From Angustibacter luteus (GTDB taxonomy: Bacteria > Actinomycetota > Actinomycetes > Actinomycetales > Angustibacteraceae): a stretch of 64,000 nucleotides of DNA. Position numbers and translations under genes: made by a program. The notes under the pieces are model-generated. The model was not told the origin of the DNA, did no database searches, and worked only from the letters and a program-made list of their open reading frames with translations. The stretch is taken from assembly GCF_039541115.1 (NCBI RefSeq), contig NZ_BAABFP010000005.1, positions 1 to 64,000 of the forward strand. The letters are read 5' to 3'. Of the stretch, positions 46,303-54,856 are shown piece by piece; position 1 is the first letter of the stretch, and each line of letters opens with the position of its first letter.

Positions 46303-47004
46303 GTGAGCACGAAGGTGCTGCGGGCGCGGCTGAGGCGGCCGACCGGGGACGACGGCCAGGCAGTGACCTGGCTGATCGTGGTCGGCCTGCTCGGCATGGG
46401 CATGCTCGCCATGAAGCTCGCGCTGCCCCTGGCCGAGGGAGGGGATCGGCTGGGGAAGGGCCAGACCGGCGCGGAGAGCGCCGCGCTGGCCGGCGCGAAG
46501 GACATCAGGTCGAACGTCGTGCTTCAGCTGCTGCGCGACGTGACCAGCGAGGACGACTTCCAGCACCGCACCTCCAGCACCTGTAGCAGTTGGGGGTCGG
46601 ACGCCGCGGCGGACCTGGCCCAGCGCAACGACGAGGACGTCGTCTCCTACTGCTACGACTTCCGGGACGACCGGGTCCGGGTCACCGTGCACAGCAGGAC
46701 GCCGACCTCGACCGGCCACCGCGTCGAGGCGAAGGCGGAGGCGAAGGTCGGCATGCCCTGGGGGAGCTGCCGCTTCGCCGACCGCCCCACGCCGTCGACG
46801 ACGACCACGCCGCCGGCCCCGTCGCCCACCACACCCACCACACCTGCCACACCCACCACACCGCCACCGCCCCCGGACGTGGACCTGCCGCTGGACTGCG
46901 GGCCCTTCTCACTGCACTTCGTGATCGACGGCGACACCGGCAAGCTACGGCTCGAGAACGCGGACGACCTGCTGGATCGGCTGGAACCGCGGCTGACCCG
47001 GTGA
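46303..47004 (+). CDS. TadG-like pilus-associated membrane protein
   Basis: 233 aa. A short basic leader and GDDGQAVTWLIVVGLLGMGM give a Gly followed by a hydrophobic helix as in TadG/TadE proteins, but with Trp, not Glu, at +5, so cleavage by prepilin peptidase is doubtful. The external part has a Cys pair and ends in a Thr/Pro tract (about 165-190) followed by a 40-residue tail. GTG 46303 has GGAGGT 6 nt upstream. A role in pilus anchoring or adhesion is inferred from position only. Confidence 0.72.
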   Translation: MSTKVLRARLRRPTGDDGQAVTWLIVVGLLGMGMLAMKLALPLAEGGDRLGKGQTGAESAALAGAKDIRSNVVLQLLRDVTSEDDFQHRTSSTCSSWGSDAAADLAQRNDEDVVSYCYDFRDDRVRVTVHSRTPTSTGHRVEAKAEAKVGMPWGSCRFADRPTPSTTTTPPAPSPTTPTTPATPTTPPPPPDVDLPLDCGPFSLHFVIDGDTGKLRLENADDLLDRLEPRLTR

Positions 47005-47029
47005 CGTCGTAGCAGGAGCGAGCCGCTGG

Positions 47030-47078
47030 TACCGTCGCGGCGGGACGAACTGGACATGCGGTCGGCGAACCGACCGCA
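47030..47078 (+). promoter_or_regulatory. Promoter and leader hairpin before the OmpA-like gene
   Basis: -10 TACCGT (47030-47035) and a 9-bp stem with CGAA loop (47057-47065, 47070-47078) immediately before the ribosome-binding site GGAGGG. It could expose or mask translation of the OmpA-like gene. Confidence 0.45.
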
Positions 47079-47092
47079 CGGGAGGGTGACAC

Positions 47093-48163
47093 GTGATTCG
47101 GCGAACATCGTCGCTTGCCGCCTTGGGCGGACTGCTGGCGCTGGCCCTGCTGGGCCCCGCTGCCGGGGTCGCTGCCGCGGCCCCGGTGGACGACGTCCCC
47201 GTGGCCGGGTCGTTCGACTTCTCGCCGAACCGCTCGGCGCAGGACGGGCAGCTGCGCGGCGTGGTGAACGCGGTCCGCCGGATCGACGGCGGCACGGTCG
47301 TGTACTGGAGCATCGGGCTGCCCCAGGGCGCGAAGGACGTCGTGGTCGGGCCGCAGACGCTGAACGACATCTCGGTGCTCGACAAGTCCGGCTACCGGCC
47401 CGGCGACGTCTTCAACGTCGACGTGATCGACCCGGTCGGGCTCAAGCGCTACCGGCCGATGGTGTCGGGGGACGCCTGCCTGTGCTCGCGCTACCAGGAC
47501 TTCGAGGTCAGCAGCTTCGCCCCGGGCACCCTGTACGCCGGCTACGCGGTCGTCCCGCCGCTGCCGGCCTCGGTGACCTCGGTGTCGGTGATGGCGTTCG
47601 GGGCCGCGGTCAGCGACGTCCAGGTGGGCGACGGCGCCCTGACCCCCGTCTCCCCGCAGGGCAAGGGGATCGTGGAGCTGACGACGGGCTGGCCGACGGT
47701 GCCGACCGACGCCATCGCCGCCGTCGGTAACCCGGGCAGCTTCATCCTGCCGCTGCAGGAGCGCACGAGCGACCTGGAGAAGACGGTCCGCAAGACCGAG
47801 ACGCCGACCAAGGTGACGGTCGACCTGGCCGCCGACGTCCTGTTCGCCACGGACAGCGCCAAGCTCAGCCCCAGGGCCGCCAGCAAGATCGACGCCGTCG
47901 GCAAGGACATCGCCGCCCGGGGGACCGGCACGGTCACGGTGACGGGGTACACCGACTCGACCGGCTCGCCGGCCCACAACCTCGTGCTGTCCCGCCAGCG
48001 GGCGGACGCGGTGCTCGCCGCGCTGAAGCCGGTCGCGGGTGGCGACGTGACGTTCGAGGCCGCCGGCCGGGGCGAGGCCGATCCGGTCGCGACCAACGCC
48101 ACCGCCCAAGGGCGCCAGGAGAACCGCAGGGTCACCATCACCTACTCCGTGAAGGGCAAGTGA
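47093..48163 (+). CDS. Secreted OmpA-family protein of the Tad locus
   Basis: 356 aa. Signal peptide about 1-30 ([17 protein letters not shown]). Residues about 40-190 form an unknown domain with the motif CLCS; residues about 235-353 are an OmpA-like peptidoglycan-binding domain ([38 protein letters not shown]). It probably holds a surface structure to the cell wall. GTG 47093 with GGAGGG upstream. The N-terminal domain resembles the lipoprotein encoded by the next gene, which overlaps or abuts its stop. Confidence 0.85.
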   Translation: MIRRTSSLAALGGLLALALLGPAAGVAAAAPVDDVPVAGSFDFSPNRSAQDGQLRGVVNAVRRIDGGTVVYWSIGLPQGAKDVVVGPQTLNDISVLDKSGYRPGDVFNVDVIDPVGLKRYRPMVSGDACLCSRYQDFEVSSFAPGTLYAGYAVVPPLPASVTSVSVMAFGAAVSDVQVGDGALTPVSPQGKGIVELTTGWPTVPTDAIAAVGNPGSFILPLQERTSDLEKTVRKTETPTKVTVDLAADVLFATDSAKLSPRAASKIDAVGKDIAARGTGTVTVTGYTDSTGSPAHNLVLSRQRADAVLAALKPVAGGDVTFEAAGRGEADPVATNATAQGRQENRRVTITYSVKGK

Positions 48164-48165
48164 CG

Positions 48166-48789
48166 ATGACCAGGCACCTGCTGCGCTCCGTCGCGCTCCC
48201 CGTCACGGTGCTCGCCCTGGTCGCCGGGCTGGCCGCCTGCTCCGGGGACGACGACAAGAAGTCGTCCGGCCAGACCAGCCCCGGCGCCTCGGCGTCGCCG
48301 AGTGGGCAGTCGGCCGACCAGCTGGCCCAGCAGCTGCTGGCGACGGCCACCGCCTCGCCGCCCATCGCGTCCGCGCAGGCGAACGTGCAGCTGAACCCGC
48401 AGCTGAGCGGCAGCACGCCCCTGGCGCTCACCGCGGACGTCATCGAGGTCAGCGCCGCCGACACCATGACCGTGCTGCACTGGCGGTTGCGCAGCACCAG
48501 TGGCGACTCGGTCCAGCCGAGTGGCACCTGGTTGAACGGCGGCACCGCCGGCTCCGACACCAGCCAGGTCGCCATGGTGGACACCGCGGGCAAGCTGCGG
48601 CTGCTGCCCTTCAAGACCGACACCGGCGACTACGCCACCGGCTGCATCTGCTCACCGATGCCGCGCGACGTCGACGGGACCGGCGTGGACATGTACGCCA
48701 CCTACCCGGCGCTGGCCGCCTCGGCGACCACGGTGGACGTGGCGCTCCCGCAGTTCCCGGTGATGAAGGGCGTGAAGGTCACTCGCTGA
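48166..48789 (+). CDS. Lipoprotein related to the N-terminal domain of the OmpA-like protein
   Basis: 207 aa. Signal sequence with lipobox LAAC at about residue 26, a Ser/Pro-rich tether, then a domain of about 140 residues. It contains CICS, followed by a strand pattern ending in [20 protein letters not shown]. The preceding OmpA-like protein has CLCS followed by [20 protein letters not shown] in the same relative place, so the two domains look homologous. No family is recognised. ATG 48166 is chosen for its spacing to GAAGGG; GTG 48160, overlapping the previous stop, is the alternative. Confidence 0.72.
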   Translation: MTRHLLRSVALPVTVLALVAGLAACSGDDDKKSSGQTSPGASASPSGQSADQLAQQLLATATASPPIASAQANVQLNPQLSGSTPLALTADVIEVSAADTMTVLHWRLRSTSGDSVQPSGTWLNGGTAGSDTSQVAMVDTAGKLRLLPFKTDTGDYATGCICSPMPRDVDGTGVDMYATYPALAASATTVDVALPQFPVMKGVKVTR

Positions 48790-48810
48790 CCCGCTCGGTT
48801 GGTTGGTCCG

Positions 48811-48828
48811 GGGCCCTGCCCAGGGCCC
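48811..48828 (+). terminator. Hairpin before rimO
   Basis: GGGCCCTG and its complement (48811-48818, 48821-48828) form a compact stem just after the lipoprotein gene and before the rimO -10. It probably marks the end of the Tad-locus transcripts. Confidence 0.5.
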
Positions 48829-48829
48829 G

Positions 48830-48835
48830 TAGAGT
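48830..48835 (+). promoter_or_regulatory. -10 hexamer of rimO, leaderless start
   Basis: TAGAGT ends 7 nt before ATG 48843, with no ribosome-binding site. Confidence 0.55.
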
Positions 48836-48842
48836 TGAGGTC

Positions 48843-50285
48843 ATGCCCGCACGAACCGTCGCCCTCGTCACCCTCGGCTGCACCCGCAACGAGGTGGACT
48901 CCGAGGAGCTCGCGGGGCGGCTGGAGGCCGAGGGCTGGACGCTCGTGGACGATGCCGAGGCGGCCGACGTCGCGGTGGTCAACACCTGCGGCTTCGTCGA
49001 GTCCGCGAAGAAGGACTCGGTCGACGCGCTGCTGGAGGCCAGCCAGCTCAAGGACGACGCCTCGGCGCGCACCCAGGCCGTCGTCGCGGTGGGCTGCCTG
49101 GCCGAGCGCTACGGCAACCAGCTCGCCGAGTCGCTGCCGGAGGCCGACGCGGTGCTCGGTTTCGACTCCTACGCCGACATGTCCGCGCACCTGGACTCGA
49201 TCCTGCACGGTGGGCGACCGGCGTCCCACGTCCCGCGGGACCGCCGCACGCTGCTGCCGCTGACCCCGGCCAGCCGGCAGGACGCCGCCGGGGACCAGCT
49301 CGTCGCCGTCCCGGGCCACGCGAACGCGCCGGACCTGCCCGCGGGGGTCGCGCCGGCGTCCGGGCCCCGGGTGCTGCGCCGACGGCTCGACGGCCGCCCG
49401 TGGGCGCCGCTGAAGATCGCGTCCGGCTGCGACCGGCGGTGCGCGTTCTGCGCGATCCCGGCCTTCCGCGGCGCGTTCCTGTCCCGTCGTCCTGCGGACG
49501 TGCTCGCCGAGGCCCGCTGGCTGGGCGAGCAGGGCGTGCGCGAGATCTTCTTGGTCAGCGAGAACTCCACGTCGTACGGCAAGGACCTCGGCGACCTTCG
49601 GCTGCTCGAGACGATGCTGCCCGAGCTGGCGGCCGTCGAGGGCGTGGACCGGGTGCGGGTGTCCTACCTGCAGCCTGCCGAGATGCGTCCGTCACTGCTG
49701 GAGGCGATGGCCTCCACGCCGGGTGTGGTGCCGTACTTCGACCTGTCGTTCCAGCACGCCGCGGGGCCGCTGCTGCGCCGGATGCGCCGCTTCGGCGGCA
49801 CCGAGTCGTTCCTCACCCTGCTCGAGCAGGTGCGAGCGGCCGCGCCGCTGGCGGGGGTTCGGTCGAACGTGATCGTCGGCTTCCCCGGGGAGACCGAGGA
49901 CGACGTCGACGAGCTCGAGGAGTTCCTGACCGAGGCCCGGCTGGACGTCGTGGGGGTGTTCGGCTACTCCGACGAGGACGGCACGGAGGCCGAGTCCTAC
50001 GACGGGAAGCTGCCGTCCGACGTCGTGGCCGACCGGGTCAACCGGCTGACCGACCTGGTCGAGCAGCTGACCGCCCAGCGCGCCGAGGAGCGGGTGGGGG
50101 AGCGCGTCGAGGTACTCGTCGAGCTCGTCGAGGACGGCGAGGCCGAGGGTCGCGCGGCGCACCAGGGCCCGGACGTCGATGGTGTCGTGCGGCTACCCGC
50201 CGGCGGTCTCCAGGTGGGTGACCTCGTCCCCGCCGTCGTGACCGGCAGCGAAGGGGTCGACCTGCTCGCCGAGCTGGCCCGGTAG
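48843..50285 (+). CDS. rimO: Ribosomal protein S12 methylthiotransferase
   Basis: Radical SAM enzyme that adds a methylthio group to an Asp of ribosomal protein S12. 480 aa. The N-terminal UPF0004 domain has three Cys ([25 protein letters not shown]) for one 4Fe-4S cluster. The radical SAM core has [11 protein letters not shown] for the second, and a C-terminal TRAM domain follows (about 410-478). An insert of about 50 residues (130-185) between the first two domains looks disordered. In relatives it directly follows the rodZ-like gene. Confidence 0.94.
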   Translation: MPARTVALVTLGCTRNEVDSEELAGRLEAEGWTLVDDAEAADVAVVNTCGFVESAKKDSVDALLEASQLKDDASARTQAVVAVGCLAERYGNQLAESLPEADAVLGFDSYADMSAHLDSILHGGRPASHVPRDRRTLLPLTPASRQDAAGDQLVAVPGHANAPDLPAGVAPASGPRVLRRRLDGRPWAPLKIASGCDRRCAFCAIPAFRGAFLSRRPADVLAEARWLGEQGVREIFLVSENSTSYGKDLGDLRLLETMLPELAAVEGVDRVRVSYLQPAEMRPSLLEAMASTPGVVPYFDLSFQHAAGPLLRRMRRFGGTESFLTLLEQVRAAAPLAGVRSNVIVGFPGETEDDVDELEEFLTEARLDVVGVFGYSDEDGTEAESYDGKLPSDVVADRVNRLTDLVEQLTAQRAEERVGERVEVLVELVEDGEAEGRAAHQGPDVDGVVRLPAGGLQVGDLVPAVVTGSEGVDLLAELAR

Positions 50286-50292
50286 CGGCCCG

Positions 50293-50739
50293 TCAGGTCG
50301 CGGTGTAGCCGTTGGGTGTGCTCACCGGGGCGCGATCGTCGGCTGCCACGCGCGTGCAGGCGACGGCGACGAGCACGAGCCAGAGCATCAGGTCGGCTAC
50401 CGCGGTCGCGGGGCCGGCGTCCAGCACGAGCTGGGTGACGAAGCTCCGACCGCTCCACGAGTAGGGGTTGATCAGGTAACCGAGGGTGGCACCGGCGAGG
50501 ACGCTCGGGTAGAGAGCGGTGGCGGCGATCCGCGGCTGCCGGTCCAGGACCGAGGGCAGCACGAGAGCCAGCAGAACGGCGACCATCAGCGAGCGCAGGA
50601 CGATGTCCAGGGTCACCTGGTTCTTGGGCGTGGAGATGATGCCGGCGACCAGGGCGATGGCCGTCGACCCGAGTCCCGTCACGAGTGCCGTGACGGCGAC
50701 GGCGCGCAGGTCGATCCGGTGCTGGGGCGGTGTGGTCAT
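50293..50739 (-). CDS. Small polytopic membrane protein, unknown
   Basis: 148 aa with about four membrane helices (roughly 13-34, 47-64, 72-92, 110-130). No family recognised and no conserved catalytic motif. ATG 50739 has AGGAGG 6 nt upstream and overlaps the stop of the upstream gene as ATGA. It is the third gene of a minus-strand trio headed by a large pseudopilin-like protein, so a role in export or anchoring of that protein is possible. Confidence 0.6.
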   Translation of the reverse strand: MTTPPQHRIDLRAVAVTALVTGLGSTAIALVAGIISTPKNQVTLDIVLRSLMVAVLLALVLPSVLDRQPRIAATALYPSVLAGATLGYLINPYSWSGRSFVTQLVLDAGPATAVADLMLWLVLVAVACTRVAADDRAPVSTPNGYTAT

Positions 50740-51278
50740 GCGTTCCTCCTGCTCTGTGCTTGGCGGCGCCCCCTGGCAGCCAGGCCGATGGTTCCGATGA
50801 TCAGGGCGCCGATCCCGGCGAAGGCCAGCAGGCCGGTCAGCACGAGTCGCGGGGTCCTGTTGTCCTGGGTGACGAGCACGCTCTGCAGGTGCGGTCCGCT
50901 GCAGGTCAGCGTGCGGTCGTCCGTCCAGCCGTGCTTGATGGAGACGAAGGGGCGGTAGGTCACGTCGTCCCGGACGGTCTTCGCACCGCCCAGGATCGGG
51001 CTCGTGCGGTTGTCGCCGGGGGAGACCCGGCAGGCGTCGTCCAGCGTGGTCTGCGCGTCGTCCTTGGTCGCGACCAGCACCGTGAGCCCGGCACTGGTCG
51101 CCTCGTCGGACAGGGTCAGCGCCGTGCCCGCCGGGCCCTGGGCGAGCACGGTCGTCCCGGTGCCCAGCACGGACAGCCCGCTCACCACGGCCGCGACCAG
51201 CATCAGCAGGCCGACCACGACCAGCACCGGGCCGAAGATCCTGGCCGGGCGGACCCCGGCCTCGACGAAACCGCTCAT
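50736..51278 (-). CDS. Membrane protein with two terminal helices and an external domain, unknown
   Basis: 180 aa. A helix at about 15-37 and another at about 145-167 enclose an external segment of some 105 residues with two Cys. No family recognised. ATG 51278 was chosen; GTG 51296 would overlap the upstream gene. It sits between the pseudopilin-like gene and the small membrane protein and is coupled to both. Confidence 0.58.
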   Translation of the reverse strand: MSGFVEAGVRPARIFGPVLVVVGLLMLVAAVVSGLSVLGTGTTVLAQGPAGTALTLSDEATSAGLTVLVATKDDAQTTLDDACRVSPGDNRTSPILGGAKTVRDDVTYRPFVSIKHGWTDDRTLTCSGPHLQSVLVTQDNRTPRLVLTGLLAFAGIGALIIGTIGLAARGRRQAQSRRNA

Positions 51279-51288
51279 CGTCGCGTGC

Positions 51289-52692
51289 TCACCCACCGCA
51301 TCCGGTCCAGGGGACGAACTTCGTGCCGTCCCAGTACTGGCCGCCGGTCGCGGTCCGGCTGTTGGTGGCGACCTCGACCTTGCCGCCGACCTTGGCGATC
51401 GCCTCGGCGTCGAAGTTGGCGCCGTTGGTGCTGCTCTCGTGGTCGTACGACTGCTCGGTGATGAAGCCCCGGGCCTGCGCGGCGTGCGCGAAGGCGGTCG
51501 TGGCGCCCAGCAGGTCGGGTGCGCCGGCGACCTGGGTGGCCAGCCCCGGCGGCACGTTGATCCCGGCCACCTCGGGCATGCCCATCGCGGTCAGGAAGCG
51601 GTCGGCCAGCACCCGGTCCGAGTCGTTCTTGACCGGCAGCTCCACGGTCCGCTCCACGTAGCCGCTGTGGTCGACGTCGTCACTCTCCAGGGTGTCCTCG
51701 TTGGCGTCCGCCTCGCCCGCCATGATCGAGCGGACCCGCACCGCGGTGATGTTGCCCTTGGCGTCGCGCTCGATCTCGATGATCGCGGTGACCTCGCCCT
51801 CGGCCTTCGCCTTGGCGAGCTGGTAGCTCGAGTCGTCCTCGTCGCCGCCGAGGACCGACGCCTGGGCGTAGCCGTCGACCGAGGCCCGCAGGTACTCCGT
51901 CGTGGAGCCGTCGCGCTTCTTCTGGTAGCCGAGGATCTCCTTGACCCCGGCGCCGGCGGCCGCGCTCGCGGTCCCGAGCGTCGCGTTGGCGTCCGCGTCG
52001 AGCGAGATGCCGCCCTCGACGAACTCCGCGTCGGGGGTCGGCAGCGGGTGGTCCTGCCCGACGATGCCCTCGGCGTGGTCGAGCAGCCACCGGCCCGGGC
52101 CGCTGTCGCCGGCGACCTGGTCGTCCGCGACGTCCTGGGCGTGCGCCACGATCAGCTTGTTCAGGTCGTCCTCGTTCTTGACGTAGAACACCTGACCCGC
52201 ACCGAAGGTCGCGGTCGCGCTCGCCTCGGCCTTGGCGGCGGCACCGTACTTGTTGTCGTCCACCGTGACGGTGACGTCGAAGCCGACGCCGGCCTCCACC
52301 CCCACTCCGCTGCTGCTCGACCGGGTGACGCGGTAGGTGCCGTCGCTGAGCTGGTCCACCTGGAACTTCTCGCCGTTCGACAGCGTCACCACGAAGCTGA
52401 CCTCGGCGTTCGCGTCGTAGCCATCGCTCTTGACGACGCACGGGGCGGTCGGCTTGTGCTCCTGGGCAGTCGTCCGGGCCGGGGCGCAGTCGCCCTGACC
52501 GAGGGTGAACACCAGGCAGAACGCGCGCTGGACGTTGTCGCTGAAGACCGGGCTGGCCGCGATCAGCACGCCGACCACGGCGGCGACGAGCAGGGCGACG
52601 CCGGCGATCATGCCGGTGGTCTCCAGGGACGCGGCGCCGTCGTCCCGACCCATGGCCCGCCGGATGCGCGGCATCGCCTTCGCCTGGCTCAT
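51289..52692 (-). CDS. Large pseudopilin-like protein of unknown function
   Basis: 467 aa. The N-terminus GRDDGAASLETTGMIAGVAL is a type IVb prepilin signal: Gly19 before Ala20, Glu24 at +5, then a membrane helix to about residue 48. The external part of more than 400 residues is rich in Asp, Ala and Val and in repeated beta-like segments (VSFVVTLSNGEKFQVDQLSDG, cut here as one example, and GVGFDVTVTVDDNKYGAAAK). No family recognised. It is several times larger than usual Tad minor pilins and could be a tip protein or adhesin. It heads a three-gene minus-strand operon beyond rimO, outside the main Tad operon. Confidence 0.65.
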   Translation of the reverse strand: MSQAKAMPRIRRAMGRDDGAASLETTGMIAGVALLVAAVVGVLIAASPVFSDNVQRAFCLVFTLGQGDCAPARTTAQEHKPTAPCVVKSDGYDANAEVSFVVTLSNGEKFQVDQLSDGTYRVTRSSSSGVGVEAGVGFDVTVTVDDNKYGAAAKAEASATATFGAGQVFYVKNEDDLNKLIVAHAQDVADDQVAGDSGPGRWLLDHAEGIVGQDHPLPTPDAEFVEGGISLDADANATLGTASAAAGAGVKEILGYQKKRDGSTTEYLRASVDGYAQASVLGGDEDDSSYQLAKAKAEGEVTAIIEIERDAKGNITAVRVRSIMAGEADANEDTLESDDVDHSGYVERTVELPVKNDSDRVLADRFLTAMGMPEVAGINVPPGLATQVAGAPDLLGATTAFAHAAQARGFITEQSYDHESSTNGANFDAEAIAKVGGKVEVATNSRTATGGQYWDGTKFVPWTGCGG

Positions 52693-52816
52693 CGAGGCCC
52701 CCCGTCCGCTGGTGTGGTCACCGGACCATCCTGTCGGTCGCCCGGCGCCGTGGCGTGGGTCCTGGTACCCGGTTCGGGCCCATCGTGGTTGGGTCTGGTG
52801 GGGCCGTTCGCGTGCC

Positions 52817-52822
52817 TATAGT
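52817..52822 (+). promoter_or_regulatory. -10 hexamer upstream of the lipoprotein gene
   Basis: TATAGT, the best -10 match in the region between two divergent genes. The predicted leader is about 60 nt. No good -35 at 16-18 bp. Confidence 0.45.
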
Positions 52823-52888
52823 GGACGTCGAGCCGCAGTCGGACGTCGTCCGGCGGCTCTTTCCGTTCCGTCGAGGGGGATCGTCCGC

Positions 52889-53506
52889 ATGCTGCGCAGG
52901 ACTGCTCTGCTGCTCGTTCTCGGTGTCGTCGCGGTGACGACCGCGGGGTGCAGCGGCGACGGTGGGTCGTCGTCCCAGCCGGCCGGGAAGCCGACCGCCA
53001 CGCCAGCGGTCACCCCGGGGGCCGCGCCCGCCGATACGAAGTCCGTGACCGTGGGCCCGATCAGCATCGCGGTGCCCACCACGATGACGCTGTTGAGCGG
53101 GCTGAGCGCCCAGCCGGGCCAGACCGTGGTCGGCTACCGGACCGCCGCCCCTGGCGCCGACGGGCGTTCCGGCGCGCTGGTCGTGACGACGTCCGTGGAT
53201 GCCACCCGGACCGCGCAGGCCGAGGCCGAGGCGCTGGCCAAGGCCAAGGTGGACCTGCACCAGGCCAAGGACGTCCAGGTGGCACCGGTCACCTGGCCCG
53301 GCCTGGACAGCGCCTACACCGTGACCTACGAGGACGCCTCCGGCACGGCGGCCGGGCAGCAGCCCCTGCACACCCTCGTGCTGATCGGCACCACCGCCGA
53401 CAAGAAGGGCGTCAACGTGACGGCCAAGGCGCCCCCGGACGTGTTCACCAGCCAGTCGTTCGCGCAGATCGTCGGCTCGGTGCGCGCGGCGGGCACCAGC
53501 AGCTGA
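52889..53506 (+). CDS. Lipoprotein of unknown function
   Basis: 205 aa. Signal sequence with lipobox TTAGC at about residues 17-21, a Ser/Gly/Pro/Thr-rich tether (22-50), and a single domain of about 150 residues with repeating VTVGPISIAVPTTMTLL-like strands. It has the look of actinobacterial LpqN-type lipoproteins, but I cannot place it firmly. ATG 52889 has GAGGGGGA about 8 nt upstream. It is divergent from the large pseudopilin gene and shares its promoter region. Confidence 0.68.
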   Translation: MLRRTALLLVLGVVAVTTAGCSGDGGSSSQPAGKPTATPAVTPGAAPADTKSVTVGPISIAVPTTMTLLSGLSAQPGQTVVGYRTAAPGADGRSGALVVTTSVDATRTAQAEAEALAKAKVDLHQAKDVQVAPVTWPGLDSAYTVTYEDASGTAAGQQPLHTLVLIGTTADKKGVNVTAKAPPDVFTSQSFAQIVGSVRAAGTSS

Positions 53507-53541
53507 GCACGCGGGTCCCCGGCGTCCGCACCGGCGTGACG

Positions 53542-53547
53542 TAGGGT
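53542..53547 (+). promoter_or_regulatory. -10 hexamer of pgsA, leaderless start
   Basis: TAGGGT ends 6 nt before GTG 53554. Confidence 0.55.
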
Positions 53548-53553
53548 GACGGC

Positions 53554-54198
53554 GTGACAGCGTCGACGCCGCGGCCCTCAGCCGCAGAGCCGGCCCCGAC
53601 GCCCGTCCCCGTGACCATCTGGAACGTGGCCAACGCCCTCACCGGGCTGCGTCTGGTGCTGGTGCCGGTCTTCGGGGTGCTCCTGCTGCACGACGACGGG
53701 ACGCAGGCGGGGTGGCGGGTCGCCGCCTTCGTCGCCTTCTTCGTCGCCTCCATCACCGACCGCTTCGACGGCGAGCTGGCCCGCAAGCGCGGCCTGGTCA
53801 CCGACCTCGGCAAGATCGCCGACCCGATCGCGGACAAGGCGCTCACCGGGATGGCGCTGATCGGGCTGTCCCTGCTCGGCGAGCTGCAGTGGTGGGTCAC
53901 CATCGTCGTGCTGGTCCGCGAGGTGGGCATCACCGTGCTGCGCCTCGTCGTGATCCGGCACGGCGTGATGCCGGCCAGCCGCGGCGGCAAGATCAAGACC
54001 TTCGTCCAGGCCCTGGCGATCGGGCTCTACGTCCTGCCGCGCGACGTCATCCCGCTCGAGGTCGCTCAGGTGGTGATGGCGGTCGCCGTGGTGATCACGG
54101 TGGTGACCGGGCTGGACTACGTGGCCCGGGCGGTCCGGCTGCGCCGCACCAGCCCGCGGGCCGCCGCCAAGCGCGCTCGCCGGCAGGCCGGTGGCTGA
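53554..54198 (+). CDS. pgsA: CDP-diacylglycerol-glycerol-3-phosphate phosphatidyltransferase
   Basis: Makes phosphatidylglycerol phosphate in the membrane. 214 aa with about six helices. The CDP-alcohol phosphotransferase signature runs from TDRFDGELARKRG to GKIADPIADK, with the four conserved Asp. The N-terminal 20 residues are Pro/Ala-rich and the C-terminus is basic. GTG 53554 is leaderless by its -10. It overlaps cinA by 8 nt, the standard actinobacterial pgsA-cinA pair. Confidence 0.93.
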   Translation: MTASTPRPSAAEPAPTPVPVTIWNVANALTGLRLVLVPVFGVLLLHDDGTQAGWRVAAFVAFFVASITDRFDGELARKRGLVTDLGKIADPIADKALTGMALIGLSLLGELQWWVTIVVLVREVGITVLRLVVIRHGVMPASRGGKIKTFVQALAIGLYVLPRDVIPLEVAQVVMAVAVVITVVTGLDYVARAVRLRRTSPRAAAKRARRQAGG

Positions 54199-54230
54199 GG
54201 AGCGGGTGGCTGAGGAGCGGGTGGCTGAGG
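54191..54230 (+). repeat. 15-bp tandem repeat at the cinA start
   Basis: GTGGCTGAGGAGCGG occurs twice in full with a partial third copy. Each copy carries a GTG start and a GAGGAG that could serve as the ribosome-binding site for the next copy, 3 nt away. Copy-number slippage would change the start without shifting frame. Confidence 0.8.
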
Positions 54231-54727
54231 ACCCCGAGGCCGCCCGGCTGGTGTCGCTGCTGACTGCGGCGAGGCTGACCGTCGCGACCGCGGAGTCGCT
54301 GACCGGCGGGCTGTTGGCCGGGGCGGTCACCGCCGTGCCCGGCGCCTCCCAGGTCTTCCGTGGTGGCGTGGTCGCCTACGCCACCGACCTGAAGCACGAC
54401 CAGCTCGGCGTGGACGCGGACCTGCTGGCGGGGGTCGGTGCCGTGCACCCTCGGGTCGCGGCCGCGATGGCGGACGGGGCGCGGCGCCGGCTCGGCGCCG
54501 ACCTCGGGCTGGCCACCACGGGGGTCGCCGGACCCGATCCGCAGGACGGCCACCCACCCGGGGTCGTGTGGGTCGGTCTGGCGGACGCGCGGGGATCGTG
54601 GGCCGTCGACGCGACCACCGACGGAGCCGCCGGGCGCGCGGGTGTGCGGGCCGCCACGGTGCGCGCGGCGCTCGCCGCCGCCGTCCGGCTGCTGACCGGG
54701 GAAGATCCGCCAGCCGCCCACCGTTAG
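54191..54727 (+). CDS. cinA: CinA C-terminal domain protein (NMN amidase, PncC type)
   Basis: 178 aa, a stand-alone CinA_C domain that deamidates nicotinamide mononucleotide in NAD salvage. LTVATAESLTGGLLAGAVTA, GGVVAYATDLKHDQLGV and TTGVAGPDPQDGHPPGVVW are the family motifs. The N-terminus is a 15-bp tandem repeat encoding VAEER units, so GTG 54191, 54206 and 54221 are all possible starts. The first overlaps pgsA by 8 nt. The true start cannot be chosen from sequence. Confidence 0.9.
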   Translation: MAEERVAEERVAEDPEAARLVSLLTAARLTVATAESLTGGLLAGAVTAVPGASQVFRGGVVAYATDLKHDQLGVDADLLAGVGAVHPRVAAAMADGARRRLGADLGLATTGVAGPDPQDGHPPGVVWVGLADARGSWAVDATTDGAAGRAGVRAATVRAALAAAVRLLTGEDPPAAHR

Positions 54728-54780
54728 TCCGTTCGGCGTGCCGTGCCGCAGGGGGCACGCTGTGGCTGCGACCGACGAGG

Positions 54781-54786
54781 TACGGT
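54781..54786 (+). promoter_or_regulatory. -10 hexamer of clgR
   Basis: TACGGT, predicted transcript start near 54793 and a leader of about 64 nt. A GTGCC/GGCAC inverted repeat lies upstream. Confidence 0.4.
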
Positions 54787-54856
54787 GGTCGTTGCAGGGC
54801 GAGTACGTGCCGGGGTCGAACGGCCGCGGGCACCCGAGAGGGACCAGGGAGGCGTC

